From contig JADJSH010000005.1 in the NCBI GenBank assembly GCA_016711805.1, forward strand, positions 1 to 64,000: a stretch of DNA of 64,000 nt. Reading direction: 5' to 3'. The stretch's first letter is position 1; each line of letters begins with the position of its first letter. The notes under the pieces were generated by a model. It did no database searches, had not been told where the DNA came from, and was given only the letters and a program-made list of their open reading frames with translations. Made by a program: the position numbers and the translations under genes. This document shows positions 1 through 9,544 of the stretch, one piece after another. Source of the stretch: Bacteroidota bacterium. Its GTDB lineage: Bacteria > Bacteroidota > Bacteroidia > B-17B0 > Aurantibacillaceae.

Positions 1-759
1 GATTACAAATTATTTGGAGAAGAAATGCAATGTGTGGAGATTGAATTAGATCCACAAGAGGCAGTTATTGCAGAACCAGGAAGTTTTATGATGATGACCG
101 ATGGTGTTCAGATGCAAACGTTGTTTGGTGATGGAAATGAAACGGGCTTTATGGGTAAATTATTTACCGCGGGTAAACGTTTGTTAACTGGCGAAAATTT
201 ATTCATGACCGTTTACACAAATAACTCTCAACAAAAACGTCAGGTAACGTTTGCTGCACCATATGCTGGTAAAATTATTCCGATGGATTTAGCGCGATTA
301 GGAAATAAAATTATTTGTCAGAAAGATAGTTTTTTATGTGCTGCTAAAGGTGTGCAGGTAGGCATTGAATTCCAAAAGAAATTAGGAACTGGTTTATTTG
401 GTGGCGAAGGATTCATCATGCAAAAGTTAGAAGGTGATGGAATGGCTTTTGTTCATAGCGGAGGACATGTAATTGAAAAAGTTTTGCAACCAGGCGAAGT
501 TTTAAAAATTGATACAGGTTGTATTGTGGCATTTACGGCAGATGTCAATTACGATATTCAATTTATAGGTGGTATAAAAAATACTCTGTTTGGTGGTGAA
601 GGAGTTTTTTACGCAGTGCTTCGTGGGCCTGGGAAAGTGTGGATTCAAACATTACCTATCAGTCGTTTAGCGGGAAGAATTTTATCTTACGGCAGAGGCG
701 CAAGAAAAGAAGAAGGTAGTATTTTAGGTGGATTAGGTAATTTGTTAGACGGGGATTAA
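1..759 (+). CDS. AIM24 / TIGR00266 family protein, 5' end missing
   Basis: The reading frame is open from base 1: codons before the first visible ATG (position 25) read D-Y-K-L-F-G-E-E, the usual opening of this family, so the true start probably lies just left of the window. The visible part is Gly-rich with repeated LFGGEGF-type motifs around residues 125-130 and 190-195, as expected for the beta-rich AIM24 fold. Bacterial members are soluble and mostly of unknown function; the fold is also found in a mitochondrial biogenesis protein. It precedes parE on the same strand, separated by an 85-bp gap that holds an inverted repeat, so co-transcription is possible but not shown. Confidence 0.8.
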   Translation, partial: DYKLFGEEMQCVEIELDPQEAVIAEPGSFMMMTDGVQMQTLFGDGNETGFMGKLFTAGKRLLTGENLFMTVYTNNSQQKRQVTFAAPYAGKIIPMDLARLGNKIICQKDSFLCAAKGVQVGIEFQKKLGTGLFGGEGFIMQKLEGDGMAFVHSGGHVIEKVLQPGEVLKIDTGCIVAFTADVNYDIQFIGGIKNTLFGGEGVFYAVLRGPGKVWIQTLPISRLAGRILSYGRGARKEEGSILGGLGNLLDGD

Positions 760-766
760 AAAAAAT

Positions 767-822
767 AAGTCAAAAGTTAGAAGTTAAAATTTATAATTAG
801 GTTCTCTTTTAAATTTTGACTT
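767..822. repeat. Short intergenic inverted repeat
   Basis: Nine-base arms AAGTCAAAA (767-775) and TTTTGACTT (814-822) are perfect reverse complements and enclose an AT-rich loop. The arms sit between the AIM24 gene and parE. No T-tract follows directly, so it reads more as an intergenic repeat than as a terminator. Confidence 0.4.
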
Positions 823-844
823 TTAAATTTCAAATTAAAAAGAT

Positions 845-2710
845 ATGGCAAAAGAAATAGCAAGTTATAACGAAGACAGTATTAAATCCCTCGATTGGAA
901 AGAGCATATACGTATGCGTCCTGGGATGTATATTGGTAAGCTTGGAGATGGTTCGGCTTTTGATGATGGTATTTATGTACTAATCAAAGAGGTAATGGAT
1001 AACTCCATTGATGAGTTTATGATGGGTGCTGGAAAGAAGATTGAAGTTGCAGTAAAGGATGGCGCTGTTTCTATTCGAGATTATGGTCGCGGTATTCCTT
1101 TAGGAAAAGTAGTGGAGGTAGTTTCTAAAATCAACACAGGTGGTAAATATGATAGCGACGCTTTCAAAAAATCAATTGGTTTAAATGGAGTAGGTACAAA
1201 AGCAGTAAATGCTTTATCTATTAATTTTAGAGTAACTGCTTTTCGTGATGGGCAATCTAAAACCGCTGATTTTTCTTGTGGTAATTTAGTAAAAGAATCA
1301 AAGCTCGAAAAAACAACGGAAGCAAACGGTACGTATGTAGAGTTCAGACCAGATGATACTATCTTTAAAAAATACCATTACGTTCATGAGTATATTGATA
1401 AGATGTTATGGAACTATGCGTTCTTAAATACAGGCTTAACTTTATTCTTTAACGGACAAGTTTATAAATCTGATAATGGTTTAAAAGATTTATTAGAAAA
1501 AAATATTACTGGCGAAATTTTATATCCTATCGTTCATTTAAAAGGCGACGATATTGAATTAGCAATGACGCATAGTAACGAACACTATTCTGAAGAATAT
1601 TATTCTTATGTAAATGGTCAGTATACAACGCAAGGAGGAACACATCAAGCAGCATTTAGAGAAGCGGTTGTGAAAACCATTCGTGAGTTTTATAAAAAAG
1701 ATTTTGATCCAGCAGATGTTCGTAAATCAATTATTGCAGCTATTTCTGTTCGTGTACAAGAGCCAGTGTTTGAATCTCAAACTAAAACCAAATTAGGTTC
1801 ACAAGAAGTTGCTCCAGGCGGACAAACGATGCGTTCGTTTGTAGGAGATTTTATCAAACAACAATTAGATAATTACTTACATAAAAATCCGGAAACAGCC
1901 AGAGCCATTGAAGCCAAGATTGTTGCTAATGAGCGTGAACGTAAAGAATTATCTGGTATTCAAAAATTAGCGCGAGAGCGTGCTAAAAAATCGAACTTAC
2001 ATAATAAAAAATTACGTGATTGTAGAGTGCATTTGGATGAAGTGAAAAACCCTCGTGCACACGAAACTACTTTATTTATTTGTGAGGGTGATTCGGCAAG
2101 TGGTTCAATTACTAAAACACGTGATGTTAATACGCAAGCCGTATTTAGTTTAAAAGGTAAGCCATTAAACTCTTTTGGCTTAGGTAAAAAAATTGTTTAC
2201 GAAAACGAAGAGTTTAACTTATTACAAGCGGCATTAAATATTGAAGATAGTTTAGAAGATTTAAGATATAATAACGTGGTGATTGCTACCGATGCCGATG
2301 TGGATGGAATGCACATTCGTTTGTTATTATTAACCTTCTTCTTACAGTTCTTCCCTGATTTGGTAAAAAATGGGCACGTCTACATTTTACAAACGCCTTT
2401 ATTCCGTGTGCGTAATAAAAAAGAAACGGCCTACTGTTATAGTGATGAAGAGCGTAAAGCCGCAATCGCTAAATTAGGACCTAAACCAGAGATTACGCGA
2501 TTTAAGGGATTAGGTGAGATTTCGCCAGATGAGTTCAAGCATTTTATCGGAAAAGATATTCGTTTGGAACCAGTATTATTAGATCAACAAGCGTCTATTC
2601 AACAATTGTTAAGTTATTACATGGGTAAAAACACGCAAGATAGACAAGAGTTTATTATTGAGAATTTACGTGTTGAGGTGGATGCAGAAGAAGAGTTGTT
2701 GAAAGCGTAA
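845..2710 (+). CDS. parE: DNA topoisomerase IV subunit B (GyrB/ParE family)
   Basis: ATPase subunit of a type IIA topoisomerase, which with ParC decatenates and relaxes chromosomal DNA. The GHKL ATPase shows RPGMYIG (25-31), E49/N53 in EVMDNSIDE, DYGRGIP (79-85) and GLNGVGTKAVNALS (112-125). The TOPRIM domain shows EGDSASG (414-420) and the metal-binding DADVD (483-487), then RFKGLGE. The 621-residue length and the absence of the long GyrB insertion fit the ParE branch. parC follows after 61 bp on the same strand, making a parE-parC operon. A GyrB assignment is the main alternative, but the ParC-like partner next door argues against it. Confidence 0.9.
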   Translation: MAKEIASYNEDSIKSLDWKEHIRMRPGMYIGKLGDGSAFDDGIYVLIKEVMDNSIDEFMMGAGKKIEVAVKDGAVSIRDYGRGIPLGKVVEVVSKINTGGKYDSDAFKKSIGLNGVGTKAVNALSINFRVTAFRDGQSKTADFSCGNLVKESKLEKTTEANGTYVEFRPDDTIFKKYHYVHEYIDKMLWNYAFLNTGLTLFFNGQVYKSDNGLKDLLEKNITGEILYPIVHLKGDDIELAMTHSNEHYSEEYYSYVNGQYTTQGGTHQAAFREAVVKTIREFYKKDFDPADVRKSIIAAISVRVQEPVFESQTKTKLGSQEVAPGGQTMRSFVGDFIKQQLDNYLHKNPETARAIEAKIVANERERKELSGIQKLARERAKKSNLHNKKLRDCRVHLDEVKNPRAHETTLFICEGDSASGSITKTRDVNTQAVFSLKGKPLNSFGLGKKIVYENEEFNLLQAALNIEDSLEDLRYNNVVIATDADVDGMHIRLLLLTFFLQFFPDLVKNGHVYILQTPLFRVRNKKETAYCYSDEERKAAIAKLGPKPEITRFKGLGEISPDEFKHFIGKDIRLEPVLLDQQASIQQLLSYYMGKNTQDRQEFIIENLRVEVDAEEELLKA

Positions 2711-2720
2711 TTAAAATAGA

Positions 2721-2748
2721 TGTCAGTCTGAGCGGAGGCGAAGACTAT
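2721..2748. repeat. Intergenic palindrome, CTGAGCGGAG-type repeat
   Basis: Inverted arms AGTCT and AGACT (2725-2746) flank the core GAGCGGAGGCGA. It resembles copies at 9230-9252 and, in reverse orientation, 56848-56870. The copy lies in the 61-bp parE-parC gap, inside what should be an operon. Confidence 0.55.
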
Positions 2749-2771
2749 TTTTTAAAGAATGAATTAGGAAA

Positions 2772-5396
2772 ATGGAAGAAAATACAAATAACGAACATAA
2801 CGAATTAGGTACAGTAAAACATGTTTCAGGCATGTTTAAAACCTGGTTTATTGATTATGCCTCTTATGTAATTTTAGAGCGTGCTGTGCCAGCCATGGAA
2901 GATGGCTTAAAGCCAGTACAGCGTCGTATTTTACATAGTATGTGGGAATTAGAAGACGGACGTTACAATAAAGTCGCAAACTTAATTGGTAATACCATGA
3001 AGTATCACCCACACGGTGATGCGAGTATTGGTGATGCCTTGGTTGCTATTGGACAGAAAGACTTGCTAATTGATATGCAAGGAAACTGGGGTAATATTTT
3101 AACAGGAGATAGCGCTGCTGCTCCTCGTTACATTGAAGCTCGTTTATCTAAATTAGGACAAGAAATTATTTTCAATCCTAAAACTACTAATTGGGGAATG
3201 AGTTACGATGGTCGTAATAAAGAACCAATTACATTACCAGTTAAATTTCCATTAGTATTAGCACACGGTGTAGAAGGTATAGCAGTTGGTTTAGCAACGA
3301 AGATTTTACCTCATAATTTTAATGAGTTAATTGATGCCTCTATTCAAATTTTACGTGGACGTAAAGCGGTTATTTATCCTGATTTTGTTACAGGTGGTAT
3401 TGCAGATTTTAGCGATTACAAAGACGGATTACGTGGCGGTAAGGTTAAAATTAGAGCGCGTGTTAAAGAATTAAATTCTAAAACATTAATCATTTCTGAA
3501 ATTCCTTTTGGTACAACAACAGGTACTTTAATTGATTCGATTATTGCGGCTAACGATAAAGGAAAAATTAAGATTAAAAAAGTAGAAGATAATACTTCTG
3601 AAAATGTTGAAATTTTAATTCACTTACAGCCTGGAATTTCTCCTGATAAAACAATTGATGCCTTATACGCATTCACTAATTGTGAATTAAGTATTTCTCC
3701 AAATGCTTGTATTATTGAGGATAAGAAACCTCGCTTTGTTGGTGTTAGCGAAATTTTAAAAATATCTACTCAGCAAACGTTGGCTTTATTAAAACGTGAG
3801 TTAGAAATTGAATTAAGTGAACTTCAAGAAAAATGGCATTTCTCTTCTTTAGAAAAATTATTTATTAAAGAAGAAATGTATATCGACTTTAAGAAATATT
3901 CTACTAGAGAAACATTATATGAATATTTATATGAGCGTTTTAAACCACACCGTAAAAAATTAATCAGAGAAATTACGGATGAAGATTTACAACGTTTAAC
4001 TCAAATTCCAATGATTCGTATCACTCGTTTCGACAGTATTAAAGCTGAGGAGCACATGAAAGAGTTAGATGCTAAAATTGAAACTGTAAAAGGTCATTTA
4101 GCTAATTTGGTAGATTATGCGGTTGAGTATTTTAAAAATTTAAAGAAAAAATACGGCGCAGGCAGAGAGCGTAAAACAGAAACGAAAGAGTTAGAAACTA
4201 TTGTTGCTACTGAAGTAATTATGGCTAACGAAAAGTTATATGTGAATCGTGCGGAAGGTTTTGCTGGTAAGAGTTTAAAGAAAGACGAGTTTGTTTGCGA
4301 TTGTTCTGACTTGGATGAAATCATAGCCTTTACAAAAGAAGGTAAAATGAAAGTATTTAAAGTAGCTGATAAAGTGTTTATTGGAAAAGACATCGTTTAC
4401 ATCGCCATCTTCCGAAAAAATGACGAGCGTACAACGTATAATATGATTTATACAGATGGACCAAAAGGCGTAACCTTTATCAAACGTTTTAATGTAACGG
4501 GTGTTACTCGTGATAAAGAATATGATTTAACGAAAGGTTCTCCAAACTCTAATGTACATTGGTTTACTATTAATCCAAATGGAGAGGCTGAAAAAGTACA
4601 AGTGATTTTAAAACCAGTGGCTGGTTTACGTAAATTTGAGTTGGATGTTGACTTTGCTGAAATTCCAGTGAAAGGAAGAGCATCTACAGGAAACATTGTA
4701 ACAAAGTATGCAGTTAAAAAGGTATTATTAAAAACTAAAGGAACTTCAACCTTAGCGGCCGAAGATTATTGGTTTAATGATGCCGTACATCGTTTAAATA
4801 AAGAAAGTAAGGGAACATATTTAGGTAAGTTTGCAGGCGACGATAAAATACTAACTGTTACTAGTAAAGGAATGTATAAATTATACACTTACGATGTATT
4901 AAATCATTTTGATGATGATATTGTACTTATCGAAAAATATTATCCTGAGTTAGTACTATCTTGTATTTATTATGATGGCGAAAGTAAATCTTATATTACT
5001 AAGCGTTTTATTCCAGAAAATACAACTACTAAAACATTAATTATTACTGAGAATGAAAATTCTCGTATTGAGTTAGTGACTTCTCAGATTTTACCTATTG
5101 TTGATATTAAATTCAATAAAGAAAAAGATAAAGTGATTCCTGACGAAGCGGTTAATTTAGTAGAATTTGCTCCAATGGTGAATATGAAAGCTAAAGGAAA
5201 AAAATTAACATCTTATAAAGTAAAAGAAATTAATTTAAGAGTGTCTGGAGAAATTGTGATGGATGATTATGAGGAAGAGGATGAAAATATTGGTGAAAAT
5301 GGTATGTCGCCAATGGAACTGCATCGAAGAGCCATGGAGAAATTAGATCCAAATAATTTTAAAGGAAAAGACGGACAAATTAATTTTGAATTTTAA
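2772..5396 (+). CDS. parC: DNA topoisomerase IV subunit A (GyrA/ParC family)
   Basis: DNA-cleaving subunit of topoisomerase IV. The winged-helix region shows GLKPVQRR (45-52), HPHGDASIGDAL (79-90), QGNWGN (103-108) and the catalytic R119-Y120 in AAPRYIE; Y120 forms the phosphotyrosine link to DNA. A coiled tower and a beta-pinwheel C-terminal domain follow, with an acidic tail (EEEDEN). I see no QRRGGKG-type GyrA box, which supports ParC. Residue 84, equivalent to quinolone-contact Ser83 of E. coli GyrA or Ser80 of ParC, is Ala, whereas the acidic partner is kept as D88. The gene ends just before a strong terminator. Confidence 0.9.
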   Translation: MEENTNNEHNELGTVKHVSGMFKTWFIDYASYVILERAVPAMEDGLKPVQRRILHSMWELEDGRYNKVANLIGNTMKYHPHGDASIGDALVAIGQKDLLIDMQGNWGNILTGDSAAAPRYIEARLSKLGQEIIFNPKTTNWGMSYDGRNKEPITLPVKFPLVLAHGVEGIAVGLATKILPHNFNELIDASIQILRGRKAVIYPDFVTGGIADFSDYKDGLRGGKVKIRARVKELNSKTLIISEIPFGTTTGTLIDSIIAANDKGKIKIKKVEDNTSENVEILIHLQPGISPDKTIDALYAFTNCELSISPNACIIEDKKPRFVGVSEILKISTQQTLALLKRELEIELSELQEKWHFSSLEKLFIKEEMYIDFKKYSTRETLYEYLYERFKPHRKKLIREITDEDLQRLTQIPMIRITRFDSIKAEEHMKELDAKIETVKGHLANLVDYAVEYFKNLKKKYGAGRERKTETKELETIVATEVIMANEKLYVNRAEGFAGKSLKKDEFVCDCSDLDEIIAFTKEGKMKVFKVADKVFIGKDIVYIAIFRKNDERTTYNMIYTDGPKGVTFIKRFNVTGVTRDKEYDLTKGSPNSNVHWFTINPNGEAEKVQVILKPVAGLRKFELDVDFAEIPVKGRASTGNIVTKYAVKKVLLKTKGTSTLAAEDYWFNDAVHRLNKESKGTYLGKFAGDDKILTVTSKGMYKLYTYDVLNHFDDDIVLIEKYYPELVLSCIYYDGESKSYITKRFIPENTTTKTLIITENENSRIELVTSQILPIVDIKFNKEKDKVIPDEAVNLVEFAPMVNMKAKGKKLTSYKVKEINLRVSGEIVMDDYEEEDENIGENGMSPMELHRRAMEKLDPNNFKGKDGQINFEF

Positions 5397-5404
5397 ATTT
5401 TCTT

Positions 5405-5443
5405 AACGCTGCCAGAGTTTTATATTCTGGCAGCGTTTTTTTA
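5405..5443 (+). terminator. Rho-independent terminator after parC
   Basis: A perfect 12-bp stem (5405-5416 with 5426-5437; AACGCTGCCAGA) closes a 9-nt loop and runs into seven T residues. It separates the topoisomerase operon from the Kdo transferase gene that starts at 5451. Confidence 0.9.
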
Positions 5444-5450
5444 TTAAATC

Positions 5451-6707
5451 ATGTTTTTATACAACCTCGGCATACACTTATTTAAATTGGGATTACAATT
5501 GGCTTCGCCATTTAATCCTAAAGCTAAGTTGTGGCTAGAAGGTCGAAGAAACTGGCAAGTGAATTTGAGAAAGAAAGTTGAGGTTTTGAAATTAGAAAAT
5601 GCCATTTGGTTTCATTGTGCGTCTTTAGGAGAGTTTGAGCAAGGCAGACCAGTCATTGAAAAAATCAAAAAAGAAAACCCTCAGCAAAAAATAGTCTTAA
5701 CATTTTTTTCGCCGTCTGGTTATGAGATTCAAAAGAATTATCCTTTTGCTGATTTAGTAACGTATTTGCCTCATGATACAACTTCTAATTCAAAAGCGTT
5801 TTTAGCAATCTTAAAACCTAAACTCGCTATTTTTGTGAAGTATGAGTTTTGGTTAAATTATCTATTTGAATTAGAGAGAAAAGAAATTCCCGCTTTTTTA
5901 ATTTCGACGGTTATTAAAAAACACCAATCCTTTTTTAAATGGTATGGTGGCAATTTTAGAAGAGCTTTAAAAACCTACAAAACAGTTTATACACAAGATG
6001 TTCATTCAATAAAATTATTAAGAGTATTGAAAGTAGGCACTGGTGTTTTGGCTGGAGATACTCGATTTGATAGAGTTTTGCAAATTTGTTCATCTCCAAA
6101 ACAAATAGAGGAAATCGAGGATTTTGCTAAGGATTCTTTTGTGATTATAGCAGGAAGTTCTTGGCAAAAAGACGAAGATTATTTAATTGAATCGTACGTT
6201 CAATTAAAAGAAAAACACCCTCGTTTAAAATTAATTATTGCTCCCCACGAAATCGATAAAAAGAATATTGATCGCTTAAAAAATCTTTTGTACAAAAATC
6301 AATTACCTTTTCATTTATTCTCTGATAATCCTCCAGCATATACAGATTCAATTTTAGTAGTGAATGCCATTGGTTTTTTATCTTCTATTTATCAATATGG
6401 CACGGTTGCTTTTATTGGTGGGGGGTTTACGAATGGTATACATAATATTTTAGAGCCAACCGTTTATGGCTTGCCAGTTTTATTTGGACCAAACTATAAG
6501 AAGTTTAACGAAGCATTTGAAGTGATTGATTTAAATGCGGGCTTTGTTGTGAATGATGCTAATGAATTAACAAAACAATTAAGCACACTCATAGAAGATA
6601 AAAAAGTGTTGTCTGAATCCTCTCGATTAGCTAAAAACTATGTGCTTAAAAACTCTGGTGCTACACATAAAATTGTTGAAGACTTAAAGTCTTATTTATT
6701 ATCCTAA
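5451..6707 (+). CDS. waaA: 3-deoxy-D-manno-octulosonic acid (Kdo) transferase
   Basis: Transfers Kdo from CMP-Kdo to lipid A precursor in lipopolysaccharide assembly at the inner face of the cytoplasmic membrane. It is a GT30 protein of 418 residues, normal for the family. An N-terminal hydrophobic stretch (about 1-20) precedes the Rossmann half with ASLGEFEQGRP, in which E61 matches the catalytic base of characterised WaaA enzymes. The C-terminal donor half shows AGSSWQKDE and GGGFTNGIHNILEP (CMP-Kdo site). The ATG lies eight bases after the terminator tract of parC. Its 3' end overlaps the convergent transporter gene by nine bases. Confidence 0.92.
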   Translation: MFLYNLGIHLFKLGLQLASPFNPKAKLWLEGRRNWQVNLRKKVEVLKLENAIWFHCASLGEFEQGRPVIEKIKKENPQQKIVLTFFSPSGYEIQKNYPFADLVTYLPHDTTSNSKAFLAILKPKLAIFVKYEFWLNYLFELERKEIPAFLISTVIKKHQSFFKWYGGNFRRALKTYKTVYTQDVHSIKLLRVLKVGTGVLAGDTRFDRVLQICSSPKQIEEIEDFAKDSFVIIAGSSWQKDEDYLIESYVQLKEKHPRLKLIIAPHEIDKKNIDRLKNLLYKNQLPFHLFSDNPPAYTDSILVVNAIGFLSSIYQYGTVAFIGGGFTNGIHNILEPTVYGLPVLFGPNYKKFNEAFEVIDLNAGFVVNDANELTKQLSTLIEDKKVLSESSRLAKNYVLKNSGATHKIVEDLKSYLLS

Positions 6708-8168
6708 ATAGAGGTAACAAAATAGGGTGATTAATAAAATCCCGATCGCATCTAAAACTAAACCGACTTTAAACATATCTTTTATATCAATGCGTTTTGT
6801 TCCAAATACGATGGTGTTTGCGGCTGTGGCAACAGGTAACATAAATCCTAAAGAAGCCGCAAAGGTCGCTGGAATCATTAATAACAAAGGGGGTAAGTCT
6901 AAATCTTTTTGTAAGGCAATCATTACTGGAATAGCTAATTGAATACTGGCAATGTTAGAAGCAAATTCACTAATAATAGTTACAATCACACATATTCCTA
7001 GTATGATAAAAAAGATAGGAACACCTTTTAAAGCAGTTAAACACTGAGCTAACCAATCACTTAAGCCAGATACATCAAAACCATAAGCCAAGGCAAAACC
7101 ACTACCAAACATTAAAATTATATCGTAACGAATTTTTTTAGCGTCCTCCCATTCTAGTAAAGCTTCTCCTTTATTTTTTTTGCTTGGTATTAAGAATAAG
7201 AGTAGTGCCGCTAAAATTGCTACGGACGCATCGTCTACTAATTTTGGATTTGAAAACAAATGATTCCAACCTTTATACGTAAATGATTCAAATGCAATAT
7301 CTGAGCGTGTAAACCATAATAACATACAGCATACAAAAATACTTGCTATCCATTTTTCTTCATAAGAAAATTTACCTAGCGTGGTATAATTATTTTTAAA
7401 ATGATTTTTTCCTAAGTTCGTAATAGTTACTTTTTTTCGTAAATAATAAAATCGTAATACGAAAAAAGTGGCTGTTAAAAACAAGGCGGATAAAGGAAAT
7501 CCAATTGAAGCCCATTTTAAAAAGTTTAAATCATTTAAATCAGGAAAAGCTTCTTTGTAGGCTTTGAAGAAATACATGTTTGGTGGAGTTCCAACTGGGG
7601 TTGCCATTCCACCAATAGTTGCTGAAAATGCTAAGCCTAATAAGATAGCGGCTGCAAATCTTCCCTTACTCTTTTCTCCGTTAATAAACTCATCCGTTTC
7701 ACTAATTAAAGCCATTACAGCTCCAAATAACATCATGGTGGTGGCAGTATTCGAAATCCAATTGCTAATTAAATAAGAGGACAGCATCACACCTAATAAT
7801 ATATGGTGAGGTTTGGTTCCAACGATAGATAATATTTTAATGGCAATACGTTTATGTAAATGCCATTTTTCGATGGCAAATGCCAACATAAATCCTCCTA
7901 TAAATAAAAATATAATACTGTCGGTATATTGCTGTGCTACCGACTTAGTATCAGCTATTCCTAATAAAGGCATAAATAAAAAAGGAATTAAAGCAGTAAC
8001 TGCTAAATGAACAGCTTCTGTAAACCACCATAAGCTCATCCAAACTGCCATGCCTGCCATTAAACTAACTTTTGGATTCGCAGGATCTAAATCTGTAAAT
8101 AACCAAATTAAACAAGCTGCTAACGGACCTAAAAGAATTAAAAGATATTTTGATATATTTTTATCCAT
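6699..8168 (-). CDS. DASS/SLC13 family anion transporter
   Basis: Inner-membrane protein of the divalent anion:sodium symporter family, which carries dicarboxylates, sulfate or related anions. About eleven hydrophobic segments are visible. The two family signatures are present: ISNTATTMM in the first half and ATAANTIVFGT in the second, each with the SNT/TANT substrate and Na+ site. The substrate cannot be told from sequence. I place the start at the ATG at 8168 (MDKNISKYLL). An in-frame TTG at 8183 would add five residues but is part of the -7 promoter box. The gene converges on waaA with a nine-base overlap. Confidence 0.87.
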   Translation of the reverse strand: MDKNISKYLLILLGPLAACLIWLFTDLDPANPKVSLMAGMAVWMSLWWFTEAVHLAVTALIPFLFMPLLGIADTKSVAQQYTDSIIFLFIGGFMLAFAIEKWHLHKRIAIKILSIVGTKPHHILLGVMLSSYLISNWISNTATTMMLFGAVMALISETDEFINGEKSKGRFAAAILLGLAFSATIGGMATPVGTPPNMYFFKAYKEAFPDLNDLNFLKWASIGFPLSALFLTATFFVLRFYYLRKKVTITNLGKNHFKNNYTTLGKFSYEEKWIASIFVCCMLLWFTRSDIAFESFTYKGWNHLFSNPKLVDDASVAILAALLLFLIPSKKNKGEALLEWEDAKKIRYDIILMFGSGFALAYGFDVSGLSDWLAQCLTALKGVPIFFIILGICVIVTIISEFASNIASIQLAIPVMIALQKDLDLPPLLLMIPATFAASLGFMLPVATAANTIVFGTKRIDIKDMFKVGLVLDAIGILLITLFCYLYLG

Positions 8169-8180
8169 TTTATAATATAA

Positions 8181-8188
8181 CAAATTTA
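8181..8188 (-). promoter_or_regulatory. -7 promoter box of the DASS transporter gene
   Basis: Read on the minus strand this is TAAATTTG, a perfect match to the Bacteroidota -7 consensus TAnnTTTG, 12 bases upstream of the ATG at 8168. A T-rich TTTTTTGG stretch lies about 15 bases further upstream. Confidence 0.6.
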
Positions 8189-8216
8189 GTATTTTAACTT
8201 TACCAAAAAATTATTA

Positions 8217-9164
8217 ATGCCGATGCGAATTATATTTATGGGAACACCTGAATTTGCTGTTGCAAGTTTAGATATATTAGTTCAAAACAATTATGAGATT
8301 GTTGGTGTGGTTACTGTGCCTGATAAACCAGCAGGGCGTGGTCAACAGTTGCAACAATCAGCGGTAAAAAAATATGCGTTAGAAAAAGGCTTACATATAT
8401 TACAACCTGAAAAATTAAAAGACGAGGCATTTATAGATGAATTAAAAAAATTAAATGCTGATTTACAAATTGTTGTTGCTTTTAGAATGTTACCTGAAGT
8501 GGTTTGGAATATGCCGCCTTTAGGAACCTATAATTTGCATGGATCTTTATTGCCTAAATACAGGGGAGCTGCGCCCATTAATTGGGCAGTAATTAATGGT
8601 GAAACGGAAAGTGGTGTTACTAGCTTTAAATTAAAGCACGAGATAGATACAGGAAATATGTTGTTTCAAGCAAAAGCTCCTATAAGTAAAACGACTACAG
8701 CGGGTGAGTTACACGATACATTAATGCATGTTGGTGCTGATTTAATTTTAAAGACTGTAAAAGCAATTGAAAGCGGTAGTTACGAATTAAAACCACAAGA
8801 CGATACACAAAGTATTCATGCGCCAAAATTATTTAAAGAGACTTGTAAAATTAATTGGAACAATCCAGCCGAAAAAATATATAATTTAATACGTGGGCTT
8901 TCGCCTTATCCTGCTGCGTTTACAGAGTTTGTAGATAAGAACCATCAAACACTTAGTATAAAAATTTTCGTATCAGAGATGGAAGAGAGTAATCACACTT
9001 TAACATCAGGAACAGTAATAAGCGATAGCAAAGCATTTTTGAAAGTTGCTTGCAGTAATGGATACATATATATAAAGGAACTGCAAATGGCTGGAAAGAA
9101 AAGAATGTTAGTAGAAGAATTTTTACGTGGTTTTAAAATCGATTCTGATTTTAAATTTTCATAG
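8217..9164 (+). CDS. fmt: Methionyl-tRNA formyltransferase
   Basis: Formylates the initiator Met-tRNA using 10-formyl-tetrahydrofolate in the cytosol. The formyltransferase domain shows GTPEFAV (9-15), N106/H108 within NLHGSLLPKYRGAAPINWA (106-124) and the catalytic D144 in HEIDTGNM. A C-terminal OB-like tRNA-binding domain follows. The 315-residue length is typical. Two ATGs lie two codons apart (8217 and 8223); the second gives the commoner MRIIFMGTPEF opening. The gene is divergent from the transporter gene across a 48-bp gap that holds the promoters. Confidence 0.93.
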   Translation: MPMRIIFMGTPEFAVASLDILVQNNYEIVGVVTVPDKPAGRGQQLQQSAVKKYALEKGLHILQPEKLKDEAFIDELKKLNADLQIVVAFRMLPEVVWNMPPLGTYNLHGSLLPKYRGAAPINWAVINGETESGVTSFKLKHEIDTGNMLFQAKAPISKTTTAGELHDTLMHVGADLILKTVKAIESGSYELKPQDDTQSIHAPKLFKETCKINWNNPAEKIYNLIRGLSPYPAAFTEFVDKNHQTLSIKIFVSEMEESNHTLTSGTVISDSKAFLKVACSNGYIYIKELQMAGKKRMLVEEFLRGFKIDSDFKFS

Positions 9165-9229
9165 TCTGTATTTGCCTGTTATTACTAGGCTGTAGGCTTT
9201 GATAGTTTTAGTCTGTCATTAAGTGTTTT

Positions 9230-9252
9230 CACCCTGAGAGGAGTCGAAGGGT
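9230..9252. repeat. CCTGAGNGGAGTCGAAGG-type intergenic palindrome
   Basis: Arms ACCCT (9231-9235) and AGGGT (9248-9252) flank GAGAGGAGTCGA. This is the same family as the units at 2721 and 56838, and of a repeat often seen between genes in Bacteroidota. Confidence 0.55.
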
Positions 9253-9459
9253 AATTTTTTTGTATACCTTATATATATGTATACATCTATATATAAGTAA
9301 AGTCTTTATTAATAGTATATGACGCTTATATAAGGTTGAAAAGGGCTATTAATTGACATTTTAGAGATTTCCTGTCGACGAAAGTCCCATTATAATAGAG
9401 ATACAGGGCATATTTATTAACAAAGTGCCATTTTATTAACAAAACAAGCACTTTTTTTT
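9253..9459. other. Gene-free stretch upstream of hup; possible small transcript ending in a hairpin
   Basis: No coding frame is supported here. The stretch holds alternating TATA/GTATAC sequence (9261-9297), two copies of TTATTAACAAA (9414-9424 and 9433-9443), and a hairpin CAAAGTGC (9421-9428) with GCACTTT (9448-9454) leading into a T8 tract. That hairpin has terminator form in the plus direction although no annotated gene precedes it closely. An unannotated small RNA ending here is possible. I see no family-level match. Confidence 0.3.
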
Positions 9460-9468
9460 ATAAAACAC

Positions 9469-9498
9469 TTGACAAATAAGGATTAGCGTATACATTTG
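9469..9498 (+). promoter_or_regulatory. Promoter of hup (-33 TTG, -7 TACATTTG)
   Basis: TACATTTG (9491-9498) matches TAnnTTTG exactly and TTG (9469-9471) lies 19 bases upstream, the same arrangement as at atpD. The predicted 5' untranslated region is about 40 bases. Confidence 0.75.
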
Positions 9499-9544
9499 TA
9501 ATGTAATTAATTTAAAAAAGTTTAACCCTTAAAAACAAAACAAA

